From contig NZ_CABVQC010000050.1 of the NCBI RefSeq assembly GCF_902499175.1, positions 1 to 64,000 on the forward strand: a stretch of DNA of 64,000 nt. Reading direction: 5' to 3'. A model generated the notes under the pieces. It was not told the origin of the DNA and ran no database searches. It saw nothing but the letters and a program-made list of their open reading frames with translations. Below, one piece after another: positions 33,987-43,108 of this stretch (its first letter is position 1; each line of letters opens with the position of its first letter). The position numbers and the translations under genes are program-made. This DNA is from Burkholderia aenigmatica. GTDB taxonomy: Bacteria; Pseudomonadota; Gammaproteobacteria; Burkholderiales; Burkholderiaceae.

Positions 33987-34970
33987 TCAGGCGTCGCGCC
34001 CTTCGACGAGCCCCGGCACGGCCTCCCGCATCATCGCAGCAAACCGCACGAGCCGCGACGGATAGAACTGCGCATGCGGGTAGGTCAGGTAGACGGGCAG
34101 CGGCGCGGCCTGCCACGCGGGCGCGAGATGGACGAGTTCACCACGCGCGAGGTGGTCGGCCAGCATCCATGACGAGCCGACGCACGCGCCCACGCCCAGC
34201 AGCGCCGCGCTGCGCAGCGCGTACAGGTTCGCGGTCGTGAAGCGCGGGCGGATCGCAATGCGCCGCGTCTCGCCCGTGACCGAATGCGTGAGCGCCAGCT
34301 CGGTGCGGTAGTACGTGCGCAGCGACAGCCACGGCAACGCGGCCAGCGCGTCAGGGCCGGCCGGCACGTCCGCACCATTCAGCACGGACGGTGCGGCAAC
34401 CACGAAGCGCGGCACCTTCGAGAGCCGGATCGCGACGACGGCCGGATCGGTCGGCTCGCCCACCTGGATCGCGCAATCGATGCCGCTGCCGACGAAATCC
34501 CGCACTTCGTCCTGCAGCAACCATTCGACCGACACGCGCGGATAGTCGCGCAGGAACCGCGCGATCGGCGCGACGAAACGCTCCTGGCCGAACGCGTGCG
34601 GCACCGCGACCCGCAACAGCCCGTCAGGCTCCTCCTGTGCACCGCGCAGATCGGCCTCGAACGCCGCCCAGTTCGCCAGCAACTCCTTCGCGCGCTTGAA
34701 GCAGCGCTCGCCGTCGACGGTCAGCCGCATCGTGTGCGTCGTGCGCTGCAGCAGCCGCATGCCGAGCGAGCGCTCGAGCGCCTGCAGCCGCCGGCTGATC
34801 GTCGGCTGCGTCGTATTCAGTTGCGCGGCAGCGGCCGACAGACTGCCGGCCTCAACTATGCGCACGAAGGTTTCCATCAGCTCGAAACGATAGCCGGCGC
34901 CGTCCACCGGCACCGCCCGAACGCGCGAAGACCCGCCAGCAGCACGGGAGAAGGGGGATTTTTCGGTCAT
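33987..34970 (-). CDS. LysR-family regulator divergent from MFS transporter
   Basis: A 327-residue LysR-type regulator, start at 34970. After a variable 25-residue leader the winged HTH reads RFELMETFVRIVEAGSLSAAAAQLNTTQPTISRRLQALE (in pieces, residues ~28-65). The C-terminal effector domain has the two-lobe periplasmic-binding fold with VPHAFGQERFVAPIARFLRDYP and GIDCAIQVGEP. It is divergent from an MFS exporter start 102 bp away, the normal arrangement for a LysR regulator and its target transporter. The inducer is unknown. Confidence 0.9.
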   Translation of the reverse strand: MTEKSPFSRAAGGSSRVRAVPVDGAGYRFELMETFVRIVEAGSLSAAAAQLNTTQPTISRRLQALERSLGMRLLQRTTHTMRLTVDGERCFKRAKELLANWAAFEADLRGAQEEPDGLLRVAVPHAFGQERFVAPIARFLRDYPRVSVEWLLQDEVRDFVGSGIDCAIQVGEPTDPAVVAIRLSKVPRFVVAAPSVLNGADVPAGPDALAALPWLSLRTYYRTELALTHSVTGETRRIAIRPRFTTANLYALRSAALLGVGACVGSSWMLADHLARGELVHLAPAWQAAPLPVYLTYPHAQFYPSRLVRFAAMMREAVPGLVEGRDA

Positions 34971-35071
34971 GCGTGAAGCGTATAACAAATCTGCGCAGGG
35001 CGGCACTACCGTGGCCGGCCGCGTGCCGCCACACTCGCGTCCATCCCTTCATCGCACCCAGGATGCACGCC

Positions 35072-36304
35072 ATGTCCACCCCGTCCCGTCTCGATGCCGC
35101 GCCCCGCGCGGAACACGCCCCGGCCCACCCGGCCGCCCATTCGATGCCCGATCGCCGGCTCGTGCTGCTGCTCGCCGCCGCCGCGGGCCTCGGCGTCGCG
35201 CCGCTCTACTACGCGCAGCCGATGCTCGGCGCGCTCGGGCCCGATCTCGGCGCGTCGGCGCGCGCGATCGGCTTCGTCCCGACGCTCACGCAGTTGGGTT
35301 ATGCGCTCGGCATCCTGCTGCTCGCGCCGCTCGGCGACCGCTTCGACCGCCGCCGCGTGATCGTGACCAAGGCCGCGACGCTGGTCGTCGCGCTGCTGCT
35401 CGCCGCCATCGCACCGTCGCTCGGGCTGCTGCTCGCGGCGAGCTTCGCGATCGGCCTCGCCGCGACGATGGCGCAGGACGTCGTGCCGGCCGCTGCGACG
35501 CTCGCGCACGACGCGCATCGCGGCCGCATCGTCGGCACGGTGATGACGGGGCTGCTGCTCGGCATCCTGCTGTCGCGGGTCGTGGCCGGGTTCGTTGCCG
35601 AGACGGCCGGCTGGCGCGCAATGTTCGCACTCGCGGCCGCCAGCGTCGCCGCGATTGGCGTCGTGGCCGCGCGCGGGCTGCCGCACTTCGAGCCGACCTC
35701 GCGCCTGCCGTATCGCGCACTGATCGGGTCGCTCGGCGCGCTGTGGCGCCAGCATCCGGCGCTGCGCCGCGCCGCGCTCGCGCAGGGGCTGCTCGCCATC
35801 GGGTTCAGCGCGTTCTGGTCCACGCTTGCGGTGATGCTGCACGGTGCACCGTTCCACCTCGGCAGCGCAGCAGCGGGCGCGTTCGGCCTCGCGGGCGCCG
35901 CCGGCGCACTGGCCGCGCCGATCGCCGGGCGCCTGGCCGACCATCACGGCCCCGAGCACGTCACGCGCTTCGGCATCGGCATCGCGACGGTGTCGTTCGC
36001 GTCGATGGCCGCCGCGCCGCTGATGTCGCCGCATGCGCAGCTCGTGCTGCTCGCGGTCGCGACGATCGGCTTCGATCTCGGCGTGCAGGCCACGCTGATC
36101 GCACACCAGGCAATCGTCTACCGGATCGACCCCGCGTCGCGCAGCCGCCTCAACGCGGTGCTGTTCGTCGGCATGTTCATCGGGATGGCGGCCGGCGCCG
36201 CGATCGGCAGTTTGTTGCTCGCGCAACTGGGCTGGAATGCGGTGACCGCGCTGGCTGTCGTCACGTCGCTGGCCGCGCTCGCCGTGCGGATCTGGCGCAA
36301 CTGA
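35072..36304 (+). CDS. MFS transporter (sugar/drug efflux type)
   Basis: Integral membrane transporter of 410 residues, 12 helices, start at 35072 with AGGA eight bases upstream. The first loop has GDRFDRRRVIV (motif A of the MFS family), and the central segment includes RGRIVGTVMTGLLLGILLSRVVAGF with the antiporter-like GxxLGxxxxR pattern. It belongs to the YdeA/ Bcr-like exporter group; the substrate is not deducible. Likely under the control of the divergent LysR gene. A rho-independent terminator ends it. Confidence 0.88.
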   Translation: MSTPSRLDAAPRAEHAPAHPAAHSMPDRRLVLLLAAAAGLGVAPLYYAQPMLGALGPDLGASARAIGFVPTLTQLGYALGILLLAPLGDRFDRRRVIVTKAATLVVALLLAAIAPSLGLLLAASFAIGLAATMAQDVVPAAATLAHDAHRGRIVGTVMTGLLLGILLSRVVAGFVAETAGWRAMFALAAASVAAIGVVAARGLPHFEPTSRLPYRALIGSLGALWRQHPALRRAALAQGLLAIGFSAFWSTLAVMLHGAPFHLGSAAAGAFGLAGAAGALAAPIAGRLADHHGPEHVTRFGIGIATVSFASMAAAPLMSPHAQLVLLAVATIGFDLGVQATLIAHQAIVYRIDPASRSRLNAVLFVGMFIGMAAGAAIGSLLLAQLGWNAVTALAVVTSLAALAVRIWRN

Positions 36305-36733
36305 ATTTCCGCATCGCACGCACCTGGCGGGCAGGCCCACAGGGCTAGCCCGCCTTTTCTTTTATTTTCGACCGGCGCACGCATGACGCTGCGCAACCTG
36401 GCAGATTCGTGCGCATCCGGCACGAAAAGCATCCATCCCGTGCAAGGTCCGCACCGGCTCGAACGAATGTCCAGTTCAACCAATTATTTTTCCGGCAGCC
36501 TTGCGCGTCGATGCAAAACGTCGGACGAATCGGATGCGCCCCGCCACACGGCGCTCACCCATCCGGCCCCACCGCTCGGCCCCGTTTTATCAGGGGATTC
36601 CCGGTATTTTTTCGCATTTTCTTCGAAATAACGGGTGACATACTTGCCCCCCGTTGCGCTCCGGTACGAGCGCGCTTTTCGATCCTGCCGGCCGCATGTC
36701 ATGCGCTGAGCGTCCGCCCGGGTCGCACAGAAC
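36305..36733. other. Intergenic region after the MFS gene
   Basis: About 430 bp. It contains the MFS terminator at 36326-36358 and then AT-richer patches near 36475-36490 and 36595-36640 that may hold the promoter of the PAP2 gene. No protein-like frame. Confidence 0.45.
36326..36358 (+). terminator. Rho-independent terminator of the MFS gene
   Basis: Arms GGCGGGC (36326-36332) and GCCCGCC (36348-36354) with loop, followed by TTTTCTTTTATTTT on the plus strand. Confidence 0.9.
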
Positions 36734-37426
36734 ATGAACGATTTCGACACCACAATCCAGATCTTCCTCACCCACATCACGTTCGGCCCATTGATGAATC
36801 ACGCGATCCGCGTGATCGCGGGCCTGTACACGTTCAAGGGCTTCGTGCTCATTCCCGTGCTGTGCTGGCTGTGGTTCCAGCCGGGCCCGAACCGCGAGCG
36901 GCAGCGCGAGCTGGTCGTCGCGACGATCGCGAGCGGCCTCATCGCGCTCGCGTTCGGCCGGTTGCTCGCACACGTGCTGCCGTTCCGCGTGCGGCCGATC
37001 TACAACCCCGACCTGCACCTGCATTTCCCGTCGGCAGGATTGCGAGCGGCCACGCTGCAGGCATGGAGTTCGTTTCCGAGCGATCACGCGATGCTGTGGA
37101 TGGCGATCGCCACCGGCATCTTCATCATCGCGCGCCGCGTCGGCGTGTTCGCGCTGCTGTATGCGGTGGTGTTCATCTGCGTGCCGCGCGCCTATCTCGG
37201 CTTTCATTACCCGACCGACCTGATCGCGGGCGCCGCGATCGGCATCGCGCTCGCGTGGCTGCTGACGCGCGACACGATCCGCTCGCGCTTCGCGCCGCAG
37301 GTGCTGGCGATGATCCGGCGCTTCCCCGCACCCGCCTATACGCTCGCGTTCCTGCTGTGCTTTGAGCTGATCACGCAGTTCGACGAACTGCTGACGCTCG
37401 CGCAGTCGGCCACCCACACGATGTGA
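36734..37426 (+). CDS. PAP2-family membrane phosphatase
   Basis: Integral membrane acid phosphatase of 230 residues with about six helices. The three PAP2 motifs are in order: RVRP near residues 85-88, SFPSDHA at 113-119 (His as general acid, here PSDH rather than PSGH) and RAYLGFHYPTDL at 152-163 with the nucleophilic His. Members dephosphorylate undecaprenyl diphosphate or phospholipid phosphates on the periplasmic side. The N-terminus MNDFDTTIQIFLTHITF resembles undecaprenyl-diphosphatase-type PAP2 proteins. It is monocistronic. Confidence 0.88.
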   Translation: MNDFDTTIQIFLTHITFGPLMNHAIRVIAGLYTFKGFVLIPVLCWLWFQPGPNRERQRELVVATIASGLIALAFGRLLAHVLPFRVRPIYNPDLHLHFPSAGLRAATLQAWSSFPSDHAMLWMAIATGIFIIARRVGVFALLYAVVFICVPRAYLGFHYPTDLIAGAAIGIALAWLLTRDTIRSRFAPQVLAMIRRFPAPAYTLAFLLCFELITQFDELLTLAQSATHTM

Positions 37427-37529
37427 CGGGGAGACGCCGCGATGCTGCCGCTGCTTTCGTTCCGCCGCCGCCCCGGCACGCGCTGCCGGCCATGCGCGGC
37501 AACCGCGCGCCGCGCGACGGCCGTGCCGA

Positions 37530-38189
37530 TCAGTCGCGATCGGGCGCACCCAGCGGAAAGAACGAGCGATACGGCCGCGCCTCGTCGACCGCGCGCGCGA
37601 ACGACGGCCGCGCCAGCAGACGCTTGCGGTACGCGATCACGTTCGCGAACGATGGATCGATCCGGTGTGTCCAGTCCGCGTAGAACAGGAACGGCGCCGC
37701 GCCGCAGTCGGCGAGGCTGAAGCGGTCGCCGGCCGCCCATTCGCGATCGGCCATCTTCTGGTCCAGCCACGCATAAGACGTGTCGAGCATCGCACGCGCA
37801 TCGGCGACACCGCGCGCGTCGCGCTCGGCTTCCGGCCGCAGCGCGTCGAACACGACTTTCTGCTGCGGCGTCGACACGTAGTTGTCGAAGAAGCGATCCA
37901 TCATCCGCACCTCGAGCGCCGCGTGCGGATCGTCGGGCAGCAGCCGCACGGGGCCCGGATGGTTCAGGCCGAGATACTCGATGATGATCGACGCCTCGAC
38001 CACCGTGCGGCCGGCATCGACGAGCACCGGAAAGCGCTTCAGCGGCCACAGCGCGGTCAGTTCCTGCATCGGCTTCGGATCGTCGTGCGCGAGCACGCGA
38101 TACGCGAACGGCGTGCCGTTCTCGTACAGCGCGGTCAGCACCTTCTGGCAGTAGGACGAAAAGGGATGGGCGTAAAGCGTCGGCATCAT
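37530..38189 (-). CDS. Glutathione S-transferase family protein
   Basis: A 219-residue GST-fold protein starting at 38189 (an ATG one codon later is also possible). TLYAHPFSSYCQKVLTALYENG carries the active-site Ser/Cys region (SSYC), and KRFPVLVDAGRTVVEASIIIEYL the cis-proline and glutathione-binding ES pair. The C-terminal domain contains WAAGDRFSLADCGAAPFL with the N-capping box. Different subgroup from the GST at 19734. Substrate unknown; located next to genes for sulfur and peroxide chemistry, which suits a role in thiol-based detoxification. Confidence 0.88.
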   Translation of the reverse strand: MMPTLYAHPFSSYCQKVLTALYENGTPFAYRVLAHDDPKPMQELTALWPLKRFPVLVDAGRTVVEASIIIEYLGLNHPGPVRLLPDDPHAALEVRMMDRFFDNYVSTPQQKVVFDALRPEAERDARGVADARAMLDTSYAWLDQKMADREWAAGDRFSLADCGAAPFLFYADWTHRIDPSFANVIAYRKRLLARPSFARAVDEARPYRSFFPLGAPDRD

Positions 38190-38316
38190 CGTACGGTCTC
38201 TCAGGGTTTCGGCACCGCGTGATGCGGCACCACGTGATCGGATACCTTGACGACGAACGGCACCCGGCCGTTTCGACAGCGATCCGGATTTTTTTTGGCG
38301 CGACTCACTCGGGCCG

Positions 38317-39387
38317 TTACGACCGGCCGTCCATCACGACACGCCCTTCGGCACGCCAGCGCAGCATCCCGCCGCCGAGATTCGCCACCGTGTCGAAGCC
38401 GGCCTTCAGCAGAATGACGGTCGCCTGCGCGGATCGCCCGCCGGCCCGGCACACGGTCACGACCGGCCGGTCGCGCGCGATCTCGCCGGCGCGCGCAGCC
38501 AGTTCGCCGAGCGGAATCGGCGTCGCGCCGGGCAGGTGGCCGAGCGGGCCCGTGAATTCGTCCGGCTCGCGCACGTCGACGACCTGCACCGCCGGCAGAT
38601 GATCCTCGAGCCATTGCGGATCGATTTCCCAGAACCCGGCGAACGTATAGACGAGCGGCGCCCAGTCGGGCGCCGCCTGCACATCGGGCGCATTCGCGGC
38701 AACGCCGCACTGCAGGTTCGCCGGCACCGCGACGTCGATCTGGCGCGGGTGCGCGAGCCCGAGGTTGCGCATGTAGCCCGCGAAATCGTCTTCGCTCAAA
38801 TCGCCGCCGAGGCGCGGATTGAAACGCCGCTCCTCGCCGACGCTCGTCACCGTGAGCCCGCGATAGTCGTGCGCCGGATACAGCAGGCACGCGGCCGGCA
38901 GCGTGAAGAGCCGGCCGTGCACCGCGCGATACAGCGCACGCGGGTCGCCTTGCTGGAAATCGGTGCGACCGGTGCCGCGAATCAGCAGGCAATCGCCGGT
39001 GAACGCCATCGATTCGTCGTCGAGTACGAGGCTGATGCAGCCGTTCGTGTGGCCAGGTGTTGCGCGCACGGTCAGGTAGCGCGCGCCGAACGCGCAGCGG
39101 TCGCCGTCGTTCAGATAGCGATCGGCGCCTTGCGCGCCGCTCGTGGCCGAGATCGCGATCGTGCTGCCCGTGCGCTGCTTCAGCAGCCACGCGCCCGTCA
39201 CGTGGTCGGCGTGCACGTGCGTATCGACGGTCGCAACGAGCTGCAGCCCGAGCTCGTCGAGCAGCGCCGCGTCGCGGCGCACCTGCTCGAACACGGGATC
39301 GATCAGCAGCGCTTCGCGCGACGCGCGGTCGGCGAGCAGGTACGTGTACGTCGACGATTGCGGGTCGAACAGTTGCCGGAAGATCAT
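38317..39387 (-). CDS. Persulfide dioxygenase-rhodanese fusion (PRF)
   Basis: Two-domain enzyme of 356 residues for sulfide oxidation. The N-terminal ETHE1-like metallo-beta-lactamase domain oxidises glutathione persulfide to sulfite; its iron ligands lie in THVHADH (57-62 region), PGHTNG (His113), TGDCLL (Asp132) and PAHDYRG (His173). The C-terminal rhodanese domain transfers sulfane sulfur with active-site Cys313 in VCRAGGRSA. Such fusions have been characterised from Burkholderia relatives. It sits beside a peroxiredoxin and a GST, consistent with thiol/persulfide handling, though the three have no evident common promoter. Confidence 0.93.
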   Translation of the reverse strand: MIFRQLFDPQSSTYTYLLADRASREALLIDPVFEQVRRDAALLDELGLQLVATVDTHVHADHVTGAWLLKQRTGSTIAISATSGAQGADRYLNDGDRCAFGARYLTVRATPGHTNGCISLVLDDESMAFTGDCLLIRGTGRTDFQQGDPRALYRAVHGRLFTLPAACLLYPAHDYRGLTVTSVGEERRFNPRLGGDLSEDDFAGYMRNLGLAHPRQIDVAVPANLQCGVAANAPDVQAAPDWAPLVYTFAGFWEIDPQWLEDHLPAVQVVDVREPDEFTGPLGHLPGATPIPLGELAARAGEIARDRPVVTVCRAGGRSAQATVILLKAGFDTVANLGGGMLRWRAEGRVVMDGRS

Positions 39388-39526
39388 CGCGAAGTCGCTC
39401 CGTCGCTGGTGGATGCCTGTTTGATGCGTGTTGATGCGTCTTGTCCGGCCCGCGCCGCCGCTGTCGCTGTCGCGCGGGCCGCCCCGTCGTGGTCCTGCAC
39501 GGCCGGTATCCGGCCGGCCCGGCGCG

Positions 39527-40180
39527 TCAACTCGGCTGCGCCACGTAGCGCAGGTACGGCTTCAGCGTCCGGAAGCCTTCCGGATACTTCTGCTTCGCCG
39601 CATCGTCCGACACCGACGTCGGAATGATGACATCGTCGCCGGGCTTCCAGTTCACCGGCGTCGCCACCGTATGCTTCGCGTTGAGCTGCAGCGCGTCGAG
39701 CAGGCGCAGCACCTCGTCGAAATTGCGTCCCGCGCTCATCGGATAGACGAGCATCGCCTTGACCTTCTTGTCCGGCCCGATGATGAACACCGAGCGCACG
39801 GTCGCGTTGTCGACCGCCGTGCGCGGGCCGCCGCTCGCGTTCGGATGAATCATGTCGTACAGCTTCGCGACCTTCAGTTCGTCGTCGCCGATCAGCGGAT
39901 AGTTGACCGCATGACCCTGCGTTTCAGCGATATCCGCGACCCACTTCTGGTGATCGCTGACCGGATCGATCGACAGCCCGATGATCTTCGTGTTGCGCTT
40001 GTCGAATTCCGGCTTGAGCCCGGCCATGTAGCCGAGTTCGGTCGTGCACACCGGCGTGAAATCCTTCGGGTGGGAAAACAGGATCGCCCAGTGGTCGCCG
40101 ATCCATTCATGAAAGCGGATCGTTCCTTCGGTGGTCTCCGCGGCGAAATCGGGCGCGTCCTCGCCTAGTCGAATCGACAT
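39527..40180 (-). CDS. 1-Cys peroxiredoxin (Prx6 type)
   Basis: Cytosolic peroxidase that reduces hydrogen peroxide and alkyl hydroperoxides. Start at 40180 (MSIRLGED) has GGAG six bases upstream and gives 217 residues, normal for Prx6. The single cysteine in the protein is the peroxidatic Cys45 in SHPKDFTPVCTTELG; no resolving cysteine is present, so an external thiol is needed. The C-terminal YPEGFRTLKPYLR stretch is the Prx6 extension. A longer upstream frame is Arg-rich and not homologous. Confidence 0.93.
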   Translation of the reverse strand: MSIRLGEDAPDFAAETTEGTIRFHEWIGDHWAILFSHPKDFTPVCTTELGYMAGLKPEFDKRNTKIIGLSIDPVSDHQKWVADIAETQGHAVNYPLIGDDELKVAKLYDMIHPNASGGPRTAVDNATVRSVFIIGPDKKVKAMLVYPMSAGRNFDEVLRLLDALQLNAKHTVATPVNWKPGDDVIIPTSVSDDAAKQKYPEGFRTLKPYLRYVAQPS

Positions 40181-40473
40181 GTTCATCTCCATCAAGTGGG
40201 AATCGTCACGACGCCCGCGCCGCGGCTTGCGCGCGACGCGCGATCGTCCGCGCGCGAAGTGCCGGCATGGCACATGCCGGGTTCCGCGCGTTCATATAGC
40301 CTAGTTCAAAATGCGCGCGCCACCGGCATGCGGCGTGCGGCATACCGTCATGCCGTGGTCGATTCCGACGACGAATGCCGTGCCGCAGGGCGTTGCGCCA
40401 CACCCGGCCGCTGGTACGCGCTGACTTACACTACCGGCTGTTCTCGTCTTACGTTCACAGGAATTCCACCGAC

Positions 40474-41379
40474 ATGTCGATGACGATCGATCCGAAGCAG
40501 GCCGCCGCGCTGCTGGCCGTCGCCGACACCGGCAGCTTCGAGCAGGCGGCCGTGCGCCTGCACGTGACCGCGTCCGCCGTCACGCAGCGGGTCCGCGCAC
40601 TGGAGGCGAGCCTCGGCACGCCGCTCGTGTTGCGCACGCGGCCGTGCCGCCCGACGGTGGCCGGGCAACGCGTGCTGCAGCACCTGCGCCGCGTCGCACT
40701 GCTGCAGGCCGACCTGCAAAGCACGCTCGCGACCGAGCGCGAATCGCCGATCTCGGTCACGATCGCGCTCAATTCCGACAGCCTCGGTACGTGGTTTCTG
40801 CCGGCGCTGACGTCGGTGCTCGCGGGCGAGCGCATCCTGTTCGAGCTGATCGTCGAGGATCAGGACCATACGTTCGCGCTGCTCGAAAGCGGGATGGCGG
40901 TCGGCTGCGTGACGACCGAGCCGAAGCCGATGCGCGGCTGCCTCGCGACGCCGCTCGGCACGATGCGCTACCGGCTGCTCGCGGCCGCCGCGTTCGCGGT
41001 GCGCTGGTTTCCGCGCGGGCTGAACCGCACGAGCGCGCGCAAGGCGCCCGTCGTCGCGTATTCGCGGCGCGATACGCTGCAGTCGTCGTTCCTGAAGGAG
41101 AAGTTCGGGTTGCTCGAGGGCGCGTACCCGTGCCACTACGTGCCGGGTACCCATTCGCACTTCGCGGCGGTGCGGCACGGGCTCGGCTATGCGATGGTGC
41201 CGGAGCCGCTGATCGGCAGTGCGCCGCTCGACACACAGGGGCTCGTCGATCTCGCGCCCGCGCATCCGACCGACATCACGCTGTACTGGCACGCGTGGAC
41301 CGTGCAGTCGCCGACGATGGCGTCACTGTCCGAGCGGGTGGTCGAAGCGGCACGCCGGCTGCTCGCGCCGCTGCCTTGA
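40474..41379 (+). CDS. ArgP-like LysR-family regulator
   Basis: A 301-residue LysR regulator of the ArgP (IciA) subgroup, start at 40474 (MSMTIDPKQAAALLAVADTG); an ATG two codons later is equally possible. The HTH reads SFEQAAVRLHVTASAVTQRVRALE (in pieces), and the ArgP-like effector part includes VTIALNSDSLGTWFLPAL and FLKEKFGLLEG, plus the C-terminal LGYAMVPEPLI. ArgP controls arginine/lysine export (ArgO/LysE) in other bacteria, but no lysE-type gene is next to it here. The sequence downstream contains the 7-bp tandem repeat. Confidence 0.85.
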   Translation: MSMTIDPKQAAALLAVADTGSFEQAAVRLHVTASAVTQRVRALEASLGTPLVLRTRPCRPTVAGQRVLQHLRRVALLQADLQSTLATERESPISVTIALNSDSLGTWFLPALTSVLAGERILFELIVEDQDHTFALLESGMAVGCVTTEPKPMRGCLATPLGTMRYRLLAAAAFAVRWFPRGLNRTSARKAPVVAYSRRDTLQSSFLKEKFGLLEGAYPCHYVPGTHSHFAAVRHGLGYAMVPEPLIGSAPLDTQGLVDLAPAHPTDITLYWHAWTVQSPTMASLSERVVEAARRLLAPLP

Positions 41380-41403
41380 CGCGCGTTTGAGCGGCACCGC
41401 CGC

Positions 41404-41480
41404 GGTGTGCGGTGTGCGGTGTGCGGTGTGCGGTGTGCGGTGTGCGGTGTGCGGTGTGCGGTGTGCGGTGTGCGGTGTGC
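41404..41480. repeat. Tandem repeat, 11 copies of a 7-bp unit
   Basis: Eleven perfect consecutive copies of GGTGTGC (77 bp). The 7-bp unit is not a multiple of three, so any copy-number change shifts all reading frames through it. It sits 24 bp after the ArgP-like gene and about 40 bp upstream of a TATACT (41520-41525) that could be the -10 element of the DUF1059 gene. Confidence 0.97.
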
Positions 41481-41603
41481 GGCGCGACATCTGGCGACGA
41501 GAATCCCCGCCGCGCCGCCTATACTTTTTCCATCGGTCTCGCGAACGCGCCGCGCGGCCGATCACGCACATCCGGCCGTTCCCTTTTCCGCAAGGAGAAC
41601 ATC

Positions 41604-41816
41604 ATGTCTCGCCGCTATATCGATTGCCGCGAGTTTCCCAGCGCGATGAATTGCTCGGTCGCGATTTCTGCCGACTCCGACAACGAACTGCTGGAGGCCG
41701 CCGTACAACATGCGGTCCTGGTGCACCAGCACACCGACAGCGCCGAACTGCGCACGCAGTTGCAGGCGCTGTTCCGCGACGGCACACCGCCCGCCAACGC
41801 ACCCCGGCAAGCCTGA
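41604..41816 (+). CDS. Small DUF1059-family protein
   Basis: A 70-residue cytosolic protein of the DUF1059 family: MSRRYIDCREFP...MNCSVAISADSDNELLEAAVQHAVLVHQH, in which the two cysteines (YIDC and NCSV) and the ISADxxDEL stretch followed by HAxxxH are family-typical. AAGGAG six bases before the ATG fixes the start, even though the frame is open far upstream through the tandem repeat. Function unknown; the conserved Cys and His may bind metal. Confidence 0.85.
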   Translation: MSRRYIDCREFPSAMNCSVAISADSDNELLEAAVQHAVLVHQHTDSAELRTQLQALFRDGTPPANAPRQA

Positions 41817-41929
41817 TCCGCCGGCACGCCCGATATCGACAGACGGGTTGCCACGGCGCCCCCGTCGCCTCTCCGCCCCCTGCTTCGCGCCATATCGGGC
41901 CGGCGTCCCCGCCGGCCGGCGCATTCCCC

Positions 41930-42943
41930 CTACGCGCGGCGCTGCGCGAAATACGCACCGACCGCGTCGATAAACGTATCGATATCCGCGCGCGACACGT
42001 CGCAGTGCGTGACGAAGCGCGACGCGTACAGCATCTGCGTGAGGATCCCGCGTTCCTTGAGCCACGCCTCGAGCGGCGCGCAATCGGCTTCGGGGAATTG
42101 TGCGAACACCATGTTCGTCGCATGCGACAACACCTTCACGGTGTCGATGCGTGCGAGGCCTTCGGCAAGATGCACGGCATTCGCGTGATCGTCAGCGAGC
42201 CGCTCGACGTTGTGGTCGAGCGCATACAGGCAGGCTGCGGCGAGAATGCCCGACTGCCGCATCCCGCCGCCGAGCACCTTGCGCCAGCGCTGCGCGCGCT
42301 CGATCAGCGCCCGGTTGCCGACCAGCACCGAGCCGACCGGCGCGCCGAGCCCTTTCGAGAAGCAGATCGACACGCTGTCGAACGGCGCCGACAGCTCGGC
42401 GATCGAACGGCCCGACGCGACGGCCGCGTTGCACACGCGTGCGCCGTCGAGGTGCAGCGACAACCCGCGGCTGCGCGCGAACGTGGTGGCTTCCTGCACA
42501 TAGCCTTCCGGCAAGACCTGGCCGCCGATCGTGTTTTCGAGCGCGAGCAGGCGTGTGCGGGCAAAGTGATTGTCGAGCGGCTTGATCGCCGCGGCGATCT
42601 TCGCGAGCGGCAGCGTGCCGTCCGGCGCGTTCTCGATCGGCTGCGGCTGGATGCTGCCCAGCACGGCCGCGCCGCCGCCTTCGTACTTGTAGGTGTGCGC
42701 GAGCTGGCCGACGATGTATTCGTCGCCGCGTTCGCAATGGGCCATCAGCGCGGCCAGGTTGCTCTGCGTGCCGCTCGGGAAGAACAGGCCGGCTTCCTTG
42801 CCGGCCCGCTCGGCCGTCACCGCCCGCAGGCGCAGGACGGTCGGGTCGTCACCCCATACGTCGTCGCCGGTTTCGGCGGCAGTCATCGCGGCCAGCATTG
42901 CCTGGCTCGGACGTGTCACGGTATCGCTGCGTAAATCGATCAT
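41930..42943 (-). CDS. ltaE: Low-specificity L-threonine aldolase
   Basis: PLP-dependent enzyme cleaving L-threonine and L-allo-threonine to glycine and acetaldehyde. 337 residues, normal length. MIDLRSDTVTRPSQAM opens the family signature; the PLP lysine is Lys197 in CFSKGLGAPVGSVLVG, the PLP-stacking His83 is in GQLAHTYKYEGGG, and GARVCNA with Asp166 (HLDGAR) binds the pyridine nitrogen. It is a single gene, divergent from the region that leads to the glycine-zipper genes. The 3' end is 113 bp from the DUF1059 stop on the other strand. Confidence 0.93.
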   Translation of the reverse strand: MIDLRSDTVTRPSQAMLAAMTAAETGDDVWGDDPTVLRLRAVTAERAGKEAGLFFPSGTQSNLAALMAHCERGDEYIVGQLAHTYKYEGGGAAVLGSIQPQPIENAPDGTLPLAKIAAAIKPLDNHFARTRLLALENTIGGQVLPEGYVQEATTFARSRGLSLHLDGARVCNAAVASGRSIAELSAPFDSVSICFSKGLGAPVGSVLVGNRALIERAQRWRKVLGGGMRQSGILAAACLYALDHNVERLADDHANAVHLAEGLARIDTVKVLSHATNMVFAQFPEADCAPLEAWLKERGILTQMLYASRFVTHCDVSRADIDTFIDAVGAYFAQRRA

Positions 42944-43108
42944 CGCTGAGTCCTGGGTAAACGCGGACCGGATCCGATGCGCCCGGCCCTGCCGAAACGA
43001 GACTCAGAGTGTACGCAATTCACACAGCGTGTGTGTACCGACGGTCGATGCGCACACAGGGTGCGGCGCACTTGCACGTCACGCCGCACGGCGGCGACGA
43101 GGCGGCCG

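Noticed and set aside
41412..41603. Reading the DUF1059 gene as starting inside the tandem repeat, making a cysteine-rich contingency protein
   Set aside because: A strong AAGGAG and the family start MSRRYIDC lie at 41604; the repeat-encoded peptide CGVRCAV is only what the repeat happens to spell.
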